A stretch of 42,809 nt of DNA, taken from positions 1 to 42,809 of the forward strand of contig JBIINK010000017.1 in assembly GCA_044337515.1 (NCBI GenBank), given 5' to 3'. A program made the translations under genes and the position numbers. Below the pieces are notes generated by a model. The model was not told where the DNA came from. It made no database searches and saw only the letters and a program-made list of their open reading frames with translations. Shown here one piece after another: positions 16,884 to 23,860 of the stretch. Numbering within the stretch: position 1 is the stretch's first letter; each line of letters opens with the position of its first letter. This DNA is from CAJBVG01 sp044337515 (GTDB taxonomy: Bacteria; Bacteroidota; Bacteroidia; Sphingobacteriales; Sphingobacteriaceae).

Positions 16884-16929
16884 CAATTTGAACAATGTGC
16901 CAATATGCCAATTTGAACAATGTGCCAAT
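16884..16929. repeat. 25-base direct repeat upstream of the outer-membrane gene
   Basis: The 21-base word at 16884-16904 (beginning CAATTTGAACAATGTG) is repeated exactly at 16909-16929. It contains the octamers CCAATATG and CCAATTTG, relatives of the CTAATATG units seen elsewhere. Confidence 0.85.
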
Positions 16930-16949
16930 TTCACCACTCCCTTCGGCTC

Positions 16950-16970
16950 CCCTGTCTGCGCCAGGCAGGG
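16950..16970. repeat. GC-rich REP-like palindrome
   Basis: CCCTGTCTG-CGC-CAGGCAGGG forms a 9-base-pair stem (one G-T pair) with a 3-base loop, in a GC-rich block (about 16936-16982) that stands out from the AT-rich surroundings. A degenerate relative may lie at 9948-9964. Such isolated palindromes are often REP-type elements; no transposase is nearby. Confidence 0.6.
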
Positions 16971-16985
16971 CTCAAGGACCGTTGC

Positions 16986-17065
16986 TTAATTGTCTAATTG
17001 TCCAGCGCAATGTCTAGTGTCCAACATCTAGTGTCCAGTATCCGATGTCAAGTGTCAAGTTTCTA
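16986..17065 (-). repeat. ACTGGACACTAGA word repeats 3' of hemE
   Basis: In the sense of hemE, directly after the stop codon, words of the type ACTTGACACTTGACA, ACTGGACACTAGA, TTGGACACTAGACA and CTGGACAATTAGACAATTA follow each other. The same words in the same orientation follow the kefC stop codon at 34535-34560. Confidence 0.8.
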
Positions 17066-18088
17066 GTATCTATAGGCCTTCACTGTATCAATAGCAAACT
17101 TCACATTATCAAAAGGAATATCAGGCATAATACCATGTCCGAGGTTGAATATAAAGCCTTCAGTGCCACGCATTCTGTCGAAAAGCTTATGAATTTTTTC
17201 TTTGATTACTTTCTTATCAGCGTATAAAACAAATGGATCTAAGTTACCTTGAACGGCAATACCCTTCGGTAAGCTATTTTTCATATTCAATAAATCTGCG
17301 TTCCAATCGATTGAAATAACATCAGGTTTCGAGTCTACCATTAATGGAGCAAATACTGAACTTCCTTTACAGAAAGAAATAATTGGAATTCCTGTGCGAT
17401 TTAATTTAGATATGATTTGTGTGTTATAGCGATGTGAGAATTCAGTATAATCATCCCACGATAGTGCTAAAGCCCAAGAGTCGAATAATTGCAAAGCATT
17501 TACACCTGCAGCAATTTGCATGTTTAAATACATAACAGTTACATCAGCAATTTTTTGCAAAAGTTTATGTGCTAATGCTGGTTGATTATTAATAAACAGT
17601 TTTGTTTTCTTGAAATCTTTAGAAGAACCACCTTCAATTAAATAGCTCATCACTGTAAATGGAGCACCTGCAAAACCTATTAATGGTTTTGAACCATTTA
17701 ATCGTTGTTGTATAACTTTTATGGCATCGGCTACGTATTTCAAACGATCTTCTGTACCATCTACTAATAATGCATCAATATCTGCTTCGTTTTTTATTGG
17801 GTTTGCAAACAAAGGACCAACACCAGCTTCAAAGCTTAATTGTCCGCCCATTGCTTCTGCAGTAACTAAAATATCTGAAAATAATATTGCTGCATCAACA
17901 TCTAATAAATCAATTGGCAACATGGTTACATCAGCAGCAATCTCAGGTGTTTTGCACATTTCTAAAAAGGAATATTTGTTTTTAATATCCCAATATTCTT
18001 TCATAAATCTTCCCGCCTGACGCATCATCCACACTGGTGGGCGTTCGGTAATTTGTGAGTTTGCAGCTTGCAAAAATAAGTGTTCCAC
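17063..18088 (-). CDS. hemE: uroporphyrinogen decarboxylase
   Basis: HemE removes four carboxyl groups from uroporphyrinogen III to give coproporphyrinogen III. The 341-residue protein has the N-terminal signature RPPVWMMRQAGRFMKEYW (about 16-33), GFAGAPFTVMSYLIEGGSS (about 138-156), GVNALQLFDSWA and the C-terminal FNLGHGIMPDIPFDNV. Length is standard. It is the last gene of the heme cluster and follows the response regulator gene after an 87-base gap holding two repeat arrays. Translation must start at GTG (18088): no ATG lies before the conserved region in frame. Four ATAATAC heptamers end 8 bases before this GTG. Confidence 0.95.
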   Translation of the reverse strand: MEHLFLQAANSQITERPPVWMMRQAGRFMKEYWDIKNKYSFLEMCKTPEIAADVTMLPIDLLDVDAAILFSDILVTAEAMGGQLSFEAGVGPLFANPIKNEADIDALLVDGTEDRLKYVADAIKVIQQRLNGSKPLIGFAGAPFTVMSYLIEGGSSKDFKKTKLFINNQPALAHKLLQKIADVTVMYLNMQIAAGVNALQLFDSWALALSWDDYTEFSHRYNTQIISKLNRTGIPIISFCKGSSVFAPLMVDSKPDVISIDWNADLLNMKNSLPKGIAVQGNLDPFVLYADKKVIKEKIHKLFDRMRGTEGFIFNLGHGIMPDIPFDNVKFAIDTVKAYRY

Positions 18089-18096
18089 TATAAGTT

Positions 18097-18124
18097 GTAT
18101 TATGTATTATGTATTATGTATTAT
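18097..18124 (-). repeat. perfect heptamer array (ATAATAC x4) before hemE
   Basis: Four perfect copies of GTATTAT on the plus strand (ATAATAC in the sense of hemE) end 8 bases upstream of the GTG start. A perfect short tandem repeat in a leader can change copy number by slippage and so alter spacing. Confidence 0.9.
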
Positions 18125-18140
18125 TAAAATTATTTTCTTT

Positions 18141-18180
18141 TCATTAACATATTATCCCATTAACATATTAACATATTAAT
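18141..18180 (-). repeat. octamer array on the response-regulator stop codon
   Basis: In the sense of the response regulator gene the array reads TTAATATG, TTAATATG, TTAATGGG, ATAATATG, TTAATGAA, in phase; the TAA stop codon lies inside the first unit. The same order of units starts on the uup stop codon. Confidence 0.85.
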
Positions 18181-18874
18181 CCGTGTATTTGTACCCTACT
18201 CCTCTAATAGAGTGAAAATGTTGAGGATGTTTAGAGTCAGCTTCGAAATATTTTCTGAACGATAAAATAAAATTATCGATGGTACGTGTTGAAGGATAAA
18301 CATCATAGTTCCATACCGTTTCTAAAATCATTTCTCTTGATACGGCTTCGCCTTTGCGTTCCACTAATAATTTCAAGAGCATGGTTTCTTTTTTGGTCAA
18401 CGAAATTACCTCCTTAGTAATGTCATCAGTTAATTCGTAATTATTAAAGTTGATGGTTTTAGTTCCGATACGATAAGAGTTTAATTGTTTCTGCTCATCT
18501 GATTTCAATCCTCGTTTTACTAAAATACCTACTCTGAGAATTAATTCTTCAAGATTAAATGGTTTCGTTAAATAATCATCTGCACCTCGTTTTAATCCAG
18601 CCACACGATCTTCCGAAGTGTTCTTAGCTGTTAGAAACATGATTGGCACTTCCGTGTTTTCTAAGCGAATGGTTTCGGCCACTTTGAATCCATCGATTTC
18701 AGGAATCATGACATCAAGAATTACGAGATTTAATCGTTCTTCTTTAAAAAGCTTAAGAGCTTTCTTTCCATCGGTAGCAGTGGTTACATGGTAACCTTCT
18801 AATTCAAGATTCAGTTTTAATGCTTCAAGCAAATGTTCTTCATCTTCTACTAATAAAATTCTATAGTTGCTCAT
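18176..18874 (-). CDS. OmpR-family response regulator in the heme cluster
   Basis: The 232-residue protein has a receiver domain (about 1-120) with the acidic pocket VEDEE (residues 9-13), the phospho-acceptor Asp54 in VILDVMIPEIDG, the conserved FLTAK and the KPF lysine region, followed by a winged-helix DNA-binding domain (about 135-232) with RTIDNFILSFRKYFE and SIRGVGYKY. It should bind DNA as a dimer when phosphorylated by its partner kinase, whose gene ends 11 bases upstream. Target genes are unknown; its place between hemL and hemE makes the heme genes the first candidates. Its TAA stop codon is part of an octamer repeat. Confidence 0.93.
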   Translation of the reverse strand: MSNYRILLVEDEEHLLEALKLNLELEGYHVTTATDGKKALKLFKEERLNLVILDVMIPEIDGFKVAETIRLENTEVPIMFLTAKNTSEDRVAGLKRGADDYLTKPFNLEELILRVGILVKRGLKSDEQKQLNSYRIGTKTINFNNYELTDDITKEVISLTKKETMLLKLLVERKGEAVSREMILETVWNYDVYPSTRTIDNFILSFRKYFEADSKHPQHFHSIRGVGYKYTD

Positions 18875-18885
18875 GTTTTGGGTGT

Positions 18886-19746
18886 TTAGAAAATTATTTC
18901 AAAGCAAGTTCCTTGTGGTAAATTATTACTTATGCTGATGTTGGCATTATGGTTAGTGACTACCTGTTCTACGATAAACAAACCTAAACCTGTTCCTTTT
19001 GTTTTACGAGTCATTTCATTTCCCGAGCGGTAGAATTTCTGAAATATCTTTTTATGTTCCGTCTCTGGAATTCCACATCCTTCATCACAAATTCTTAATC
19101 GTATATGAGTATCTTTTTTTAAGGATACAAAAATGCGAGTATTATCTTGAGAGTATTTCACTCCATTTTCCAATAAATTATTGATCATTGACCCTAAAGA
19201 AAAACGATCGCCAATTAAATCAATGTCTGCTTGAATTTCGGTAACAATTGTTCGTTTCCCTTGCACATTAATTTTTATGCGATCTACTAAACTTGTTAAA
19301 AGACCAGTAAAATCGATGTCTTCTTTGGGGAATGTATAACTTCTATTTTCGATTTTACTTGCTAATAGCATATTTTCTACAAGATCATCTAATCGACCGA
19401 TATCATCTATAGAACTCATGATAAATTGATCACGCTTCTCTTTTTCAAGATCACGTTTTAAGATGGTTTGTAAATATAATTTGATGGATGATAAAGGTGA
19501 TTTTAATTCGTGGGTAACAGATAATAAGAAGTTACGCTGTTGCTTATGCATCGCATTCTCTTTTTTCAATAGGCTATGAAAATATACTGCTCCTACAATT
19601 AAAATCATAAGGAAAATTGAACCTTCTCCTAAAATCATTTTCATTCTATCGGGTTCTGTTTTTACTAATAAAAATCCCCACCAAAACAATTCTGCTAAGG
19701 CATAGATTAATAAAATATAAAAAATGGTTACCGGTTTACGCAACAT
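18886..19746 (-). CDS. sensor histidine kinase in the heme cluster
   Basis: The kinase (286 residues from the ATG at 19746) has two N-terminal membrane helices (about 7-28 and 43-56) with a very short loop between them and no periplasmic or PAS sensor domain, so it probably senses something in or at the membrane. A HisKA dimerisation helix follows with FLLSVTHELKSPLSSIKLYL (catalytic His79), then the ATPase domain with N-box NLLENGVKYSQ, G1 DEGCGIP and G2 GTGLGLFIVE. The start codon lies within the end of hemL: ATGTTGCGTAA contains both the kinase ATG and the hemL TAA, an 11-base overlap implying translational coupling. An ATG at 19761 would add five residues. Confidence 0.92.
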   Translation of the reverse strand: MLRKPVTIFYILLIYALAELFWWGFLLVKTEPDRMKMILGEGSIFLMILIVGAVYFHSLLKKENAMHKQQRNFLLSVTHELKSPLSSIKLYLQTILKRDLEKEKRDQFIMSSIDDIGRLDDLVENMLLASKIENRSYTFPKEDIDFTGLLTSLVDRIKINVQGKRTIVTEIQADIDLIGDRFSLGSMINNLLENGVKYSQDNTRIFVSLKKDTHIRLRICDEGCGIPETEHKKIFQKFYRSGNEMTRKTKGTGLGLFIVEQVVTNHNANISISNNLPQGTCFEIIF

Positions 19747-21118
19747 TATTTCTTCGATCAAATACTACATCAAGCGATTCAAACATCGCACGTTTTGCTT
19801 TTTCTAAATCAATTTTTGAATGGGCAGCAGATACAAATCCAACTTCATAACCAGAAGGACCTAAATAAATACCTCTGTTTAATAATTCACGATGGAACAC
19901 TTTAAAATTATCCATACTTGCAGGATCAATTTCTGATGAAGAACGAATCGCTTCTTTATCTGTAAAGGCAAACCAAAATATACTACCTACTCCAAACACT
20001 TTAAATTTATATCCTTTCGCTTCTGCGTAACGTTGTAAAGCAGAAACAAATTCTTCAGTTTTTTTATTGAGTTCTTTGTAGAAACCAGACTGACTTAATT
20101 CGGTAAGTTGTGCAATACCTGCGGCCATTGCAACAGGGTTACCCGACAAAGTTCCTGCTTGGTAAACTGGACCTAAAGGAGAAACCGTATTCATAATTTC
20201 TTCTGAAGCACCATACATACCTACAGGTAAACCACCACCAATAATTTTACCATAAGTAATAATATCAGGTTGAATTTGGTAAAGTCCTGCAGCACCTTCA
20301 AAGCCTACACGGAAGCCTGAAATTACCTCATCAAAAATCAATAAGGTATTGTTCTCTGTACAAATTTTACGAAGTGCTTCTAAGTATGATTTCTCTTGCA
20401 ATAACAATCCGTTATTCGCAGGAATAGGTTCAATAATCACACAAGCAATTTGATCTTTAAATTGTTCAAAGGCTTGGCTTAATGCTTCTAAATCGTTTAA
20501 TGGAAGTACGATTGTTTCTTTGGCGTAAGCCTCTGGAACGCCAGCAGAGCTAGTCTCTCCAAAGGTTACTAATCCAGATCCCGCTTTTACTAAGAGTGAA
20601 TCTACGTGACCATGGTAACAACCTTCAAATTTCAATATCTTATCGCGTTTTGTATATCCACGAGCTAAACGGATAGCCGACATTACAGCTTCCGTTCCTG
20701 AGCTTACAAAACGTATTTTTTTGATGTAATTATTGTTTGATAAAATCAATTCAGCTAATTCATTTTCTAATGCTGTGGGCGCGCCAAAAGACATTCCACT
20801 TTGTGCAACTTCAAAAACCTTCTCGCGAATTTTTGGATGATTATGTCCCAAGATTAATGGGCCCCAAGATCCACAGAAATCAATAAATTCATTTCCATCG
20901 GCATCCCATACTCTGCAACCATCGCCACGCTCAATAAACAAAGGTGTTCCGTAAACAGATTTAAATGCACGCACAGGAGAGTTCACCCCTCCTGGAAAAT
21001 ATTTTTTTGCTTTTTCAAATAGCGCTGTTGATTTCTCTCTCGAAATATCTTTCTTCACTGTAGTATTTACAGGTTGTTCTTCTTCTGAATTGAATATTTT
21101 TTTTAATCCGTCTAACAT
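19736..21118 (-). CDS. hemL: glutamate-1-semialdehyde 2,1-aminomutase
   Basis: HemL converts glutamate-1-semialdehyde to 5-aminolevulinate with PLP as cofactor, the second step of the C5 heme pathway. Motifs: FPGGVNSPVRAF (41-52), the PLP contact SSGTEAVMSAIRLARG (about 139-154), the phosphate/aromatic region CYHGHVDS, IFDEVISGFRVG and the PLP-binding Lys291 in ITYGKIIGGGLPVG. The 460-residue length exceeds the common ~430 because of about 25 extra N-terminal residues (MLDGLKKIFNSEEEQPVNTT); a GTG at residue 21 is an alternative start. The 3' end overlaps the histidine kinase start by 11 bases. Upstream lies an octamer repeat separating it from hemB. Confidence 0.94.
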   Translation of the reverse strand: MLDGLKKIFNSEEEQPVNTTVKKDISREKSTALFEKAKKYFPGGVNSPVRAFKSVYGTPLFIERGDGCRVWDADGNEFIDFCGSWGPLILGHNHPKIREKVFEVAQSGMSFGAPTALENELAELILSNNNYIKKIRFVSSGTEAVMSAIRLARGYTKRDKILKFEGCYHGHVDSLLVKAGSGLVTFGETSSAGVPEAYAKETIVLPLNDLEALSQAFEQFKDQIACVIIEPIPANNGLLLQEKSYLEALRKICTENNTLLIFDEVISGFRVGFEGAAGLYQIQPDIITYGKIIGGGLPVGMYGASEEIMNTVSPLGPVYQAGTLSGNPVAMAAGIAQLTELSQSGFYKELNKKTEEFVSALQRYAEAKGYKFKVFGVGSIFWFAFTDKEAIRSSSEIDPASMDNFKVFHRELLNRGIYLGPSGYEVGFVSAAHSKIDLEKAKRAMFESLDVVFDRRNNVA

Positions 21119-21121
21119 TGT

Positions 21122-21177
21122 ATAATATGCTGGTATGCTAATATGCTGGTATGTTAATGTGCTGATATGCTAATTTT
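21122..21177. repeat. seven in-phase octamers between hemB and hemL
   Basis: The units are ATAATATG, CTGGTATG, CTAATATG, CTGGTATG, TTAATGTG, CTGATATG, CTAATTTT, without any phase break. They fill the whole gap from the hemL start to the hemB stop codon. Confidence 0.9.
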
Positions 21178-22145
21178 TAAAGCCAACCTTTTTCAAACAT
21201 CTCTCTAGTGTGGTAACTAATAATAATATTAGCACCTGCACGTGCGAAAGCATACATGTTTTCTAAGGTTAATTTTTGTTCGTCAATCCAACCATTTTGT
21301 GCTGCTGCTTTTACCATCGAGTATTCTGCTGATACGTTATAGCAAGCTACAGGCAAGTTAGTTTGTGCTCTTAAGTTACTAATTACATCTAAATACGCCA
21401 AAGCTGGTTTCACCATTAGGATATCTGCCCCTTCCATTTCATCTAATTCTGCCTCTTTCATCGCTTCACGGCCATTTCTGTAATCCATTTGGTACGATTT
21501 GCGATCGCCTTTATTAGGTGCAGAGTTGGCTGCTTCACGGAACGGACCATAATATGCTCCTGCGAATTTCACGGCGTACGACATGATTGCGGTATTCACA
21601 AAATCATGTGCATCTAAGCCTTCACGTATTGCTAAAATTCTTCCATCCATCATATCTGATGGCGCTACCATATCTGCTCCAGCTTGCGCATGAGCTAATG
21701 CCATTTTTACTAGTACATCTAAGGTCTCATCATTATCTACATAATCATTATGTATAATTCCACAATGTCCATGCGTGGTATATGCACAAGTACAAACATC
21801 TGTAATTACGTAAAGTTCCTCACCGAATTTGCTTTTCAAAGCACGTACTGCATCAGCTACTACAGAATGTTCAGAATATGATGATGAAGCATCTTCTGTT
21901 TTTTGTTCACCTACACCGAACAATAAAATTTTATTCACTCCAACTTTCAATCCTTGCTCAACATCCTTCACTAATTCATCTACCGAAAAATGATTGATCC
22001 CCGGCATTGCATCAATTGGATGTTTAATGCCAGCACCAGGAACTACAAAGTACGGATAGATAAACATGTCTTTTGAAAGACGCGTTTCAGCAACCATCTC
22101 ACGGATGATTGGATTCTTGCGGGTTCTACGAGGTCTTGAAATCAT
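21177..22145 (-). CDS. hemB: delta-aminolevulinic acid dehydratase (porphobilinogen synthase)
   Basis: HemB condenses two 5-aminolevulinate molecules to porphobilinogen. The 322-residue protein has the zinc-binding cysteines C118, C120 and C128 in DVCTCAYTTHGHCG, marking the Zn-dependent type, and the two active-site lysines K193 (YAVKFAGAYYGPFR) and K246 (ILMVKPALAY, Schiff-base Lys). Length is standard. It lies third in the heme cluster. The start ATG is directly preceded by ATAATACA, part of the heptamer leader word shared with hemE and ettA. Confidence 0.96.
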   Translation of the reverse strand: MISRPRRTRKNPIIREMVAETRLSKDMFIYPYFVVPGAGIKHPIDAMPGINHFSVDELVKDVEQGLKVGVNKILLFGVGEQKTEDASSSYSEHSVVADAVRALKSKFGEELYVITDVCTCAYTTHGHCGIIHNDYVDNDETLDVLVKMALAHAQAGADMVAPSDMMDGRILAIREGLDAHDFVNTAIMSYAVKFAGAYYGPFREAANSAPNKGDRKSYQMDYRNGREAMKEAELDEMEGADILMVKPALAYLDVISNLRAQTNLPVACYNVSAEYSMVKAAAQNGWIDEQKLTLENMYAFARAGANIIISYHTREMFEKGWL

Positions 22146-22146
22146 T

Positions 22147-22170
22147 GTATTATGTACTTTGTATTATGTA
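22147..22170 (-). repeat. heptamer leader repeat before hemB
   Basis: On the plus strand GTATTAT, GTACTTT, GTATTAT and a partial fourth unit follow in phase; in the sense of hemB this is ATAATAC-type sequence ending one base before the ATG. It is a degenerate version of the perfect array before hemE. Confidence 0.8.
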
Positions 22171-22181
22171 AAAAGTGTGCT

Positions 22182-22253
22182 GTTCGTCGAAGCGTCCTCG
22201 CTTCGACATTTATTTTTAATATTTTTTGTCGGAGCGAGGACGCTCCGACGAAC
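22182..22253. repeat. REP-like twin hairpin between hemCD and hemB
   Basis: Two 27-base arms (22182-22208 and 22227-22253) are inverted copies differing at two positions and separated by an 18-base AT-rich spacer. Each arm also folds alone: GTCGAAGCG-TCCT-CGCTTCGAC on the left and GTCGGAGCG-AGGA-CGCTCCGAC on the right, both perfect 9-base-pair stems. The two differences fall on one base pair (A-T against G-C), so pairing is kept in both arms. The arms are far richer in GC than their surroundings. This is the form of a REP/BIME-type element; no REP-associated transposase is in the window. Confidence 0.88.
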
Positions 22254-22268
22254 TTATTAACATATTAA
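22254..22268 (-). repeat. TTAATATGTTAAT word on the hemCD stop codon
   Basis: In the sense of hemCD the end of the gene reads ATTTAATATGTTAATAA, with the TAA stop codon inside the octamer-class word that also covers the stop codons of uup and the response regulator gene. Confidence 0.65.
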
Positions 22269-23845
22269 ATCAACACATTAACTACTGCATCTAAAAGTCC
22301 AGTGTCGTCTGCGCGTTCGGCGATGGCATGCACTTTAACGTCTTTAAGTGTTAATGCTTCTGCGGTGCTTGGACCAATAGCGACTACTTTTGTGTTAATT
22401 GTATTTAATGATGAAGAGAATGCAGTTACGTTTGAAGGGCTGGTGAAAATATAGACATCAGCTTCAGGTAGTGTTACATTTTCTATAGATATTGTTTCGT
22501 ACACATCTACTTGCTCCACAAAATGGTGACGAGAAAGTATAGAGGATACAGACTGTAATGATTGAATTGCTTTTGGGAAAACGATACGTTTACCATCAGC
22601 AAATTTGCTTAAGAATTGTGCTGCAACTTTCGCAGGATCAGAAGATGTTCCAGAGAAATCAACTTTTAATCCTTTTTTGGAGATTGCTTTTTCTGTTCCA
22701 GGGCCAAATGCTGCGAACTTAACATCTTCTTTCAAAATTGGATTTTGAGCAAGGAAATGTTGAACTGCATTTTTACTGTTAAAGAAAATAATATGTGTGT
22801 CAGAAAAATCTAATTTTGGTAGTGCTATAGTATTCGTGTGTATACCTGTAATTCCTATTAGGCTTGATTCTTCAGCAGCTAAACTAGTTTTCAAAAAAGA
22901 AACTTCTTCAGTATTTCTGCTGATGAAAATATTTTTCCCTTTTAATACATTAGCATTTAATATAGCTAATGCTTTTTCGGCCATTCCTTCTGGAGAATTT
23001 GATTCCATGTACAAACGTTGTGGAATTTGATCTGCATCTTCTGCTTTCGAAACCCAGAATTTATAAGTACCATTTTCTTCGATAGCATATGCTCCTAATG
23101 GCATGTGGCATCCGCCTTCAAAAAGGTTTAACAACTTACGCTCAATGCCAATACATGCTTGCACTTGAGGTTGGTGGATTCCTTTTAAAAATTCTAATAA
23201 TTGGATATCTGTTTCTCTAATCTGTAATGCCAATACACCTTGCGCAGGTGCAGGTACAATTTTTTTAGGATTAACATCTATCACAACAAAATCAGAAAGA
23301 TCGAGTTGTAAACGGCTTACTCCTGCTTTCGCTAATAATATGGCATCGAAATTTCCTTCTCTTAATTTTTGAATACGAGTAGGTACATTTCCTCTTATAT
23401 CTTTTATGATTATGTCGTTTCTAAACGAACACAACTGTGCTTTTCTACGTGCAGATGAAGTGCCAATAATAGCATTCTTTTTAAATCCAAACTCTAAGGT
23501 TGCATCTGCTGCTTCTTTACGAATTAAAATTAATTCTGATGGATCTTCACGCTCTGAAACTGCTGCAATTATTAGTCCATCGGGAGAAACAGTAGGTAAG
23601 TCTTTGTGTGAATGCACTGCTAAGTCGACTTCATTATTTAACAAGGCATCTTCCAATTCCTTGGTGAAGAAACCCTTGCCTTCTAACTTATCTAAACTTA
23701 AGTGTTGAATTTTATCGCCTTGTGTTTTGAAGATTTTAATTTCAACATCTGCTCCTAAAGCAATGAGACGATCTTTGATGTGATGGGCTTGCCAAAGAGC
23801 TAAATCACTCCCTCGCGAGCCAATTGTAATTTTAAATTTTTCCAT
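22265..23845 (-). CDS. hemCD: fused porphobilinogen deaminase / uroporphyrinogen-III synthase
   Basis: One 526-residue chain carries two consecutive enzymes. Residues 1-300 are HemC: TIGSRGSDLALWQA (7-20), catalytic Asp82 in HSHKDLP, GTSSARRKAQL (128-138), RGNVPTR (151-157) and Cys246 in FEGGCHMPLG, the attachment point of the dipyrromethane cofactor. Residues from about 305 are HemD: KGKNIFISRNTEEVSFL, FFNSKNAVQHFL, AAFGPGTEKAI and the C-terminal YIFTSPSNVTAF and VVAIGPSTAEAL. HemC makes linear hydroxymethylbilane, which is unstable; HemD closes it to uroporphyrinogen III, so fusion could favour direct transfer. No frameshift or stop separates the parts. It follows hemA by 15 bases. Confidence 0.94.
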   Translation of the reverse strand: MEKFKITIGSRGSDLALWQAHHIKDRLIALGADVEIKIFKTQGDKIQHLSLDKLEGKGFFTKELEDALLNNEVDLAVHSHKDLPTVSPDGLIIAAVSEREDPSELILIRKEAADATLEFGFKKNAIIGTSSARRKAQLCSFRNDIIIKDIRGNVPTRIQKLREGNFDAILLAKAGVSRLQLDLSDFVVIDVNPKKIVPAPAQGVLALQIRETDIQLLEFLKGIHQPQVQACIGIERKLLNLFEGGCHMPLGAYAIEENGTYKFWVSKAEDADQIPQRLYMESNSPEGMAEKALAILNANVLKGKNIFISRNTEEVSFLKTSLAAEESSLIGITGIHTNTIALPKLDFSDTHIIFFNSKNAVQHFLAQNPILKEDVKFAAFGPGTEKAISKKGLKVDFSGTSSDPAKVAAQFLSKFADGKRIVFPKAIQSLQSVSSILSRHHFVEQVDVYETISIENVTLPEADVYIFTSPSNVTAFSSSLNTINTKVVAIGPSTAEALTLKDVKVHAIAERADDTGLLDAVVNVLI

Positions 23846-23860
23846 TAATTTCCGCGCACC

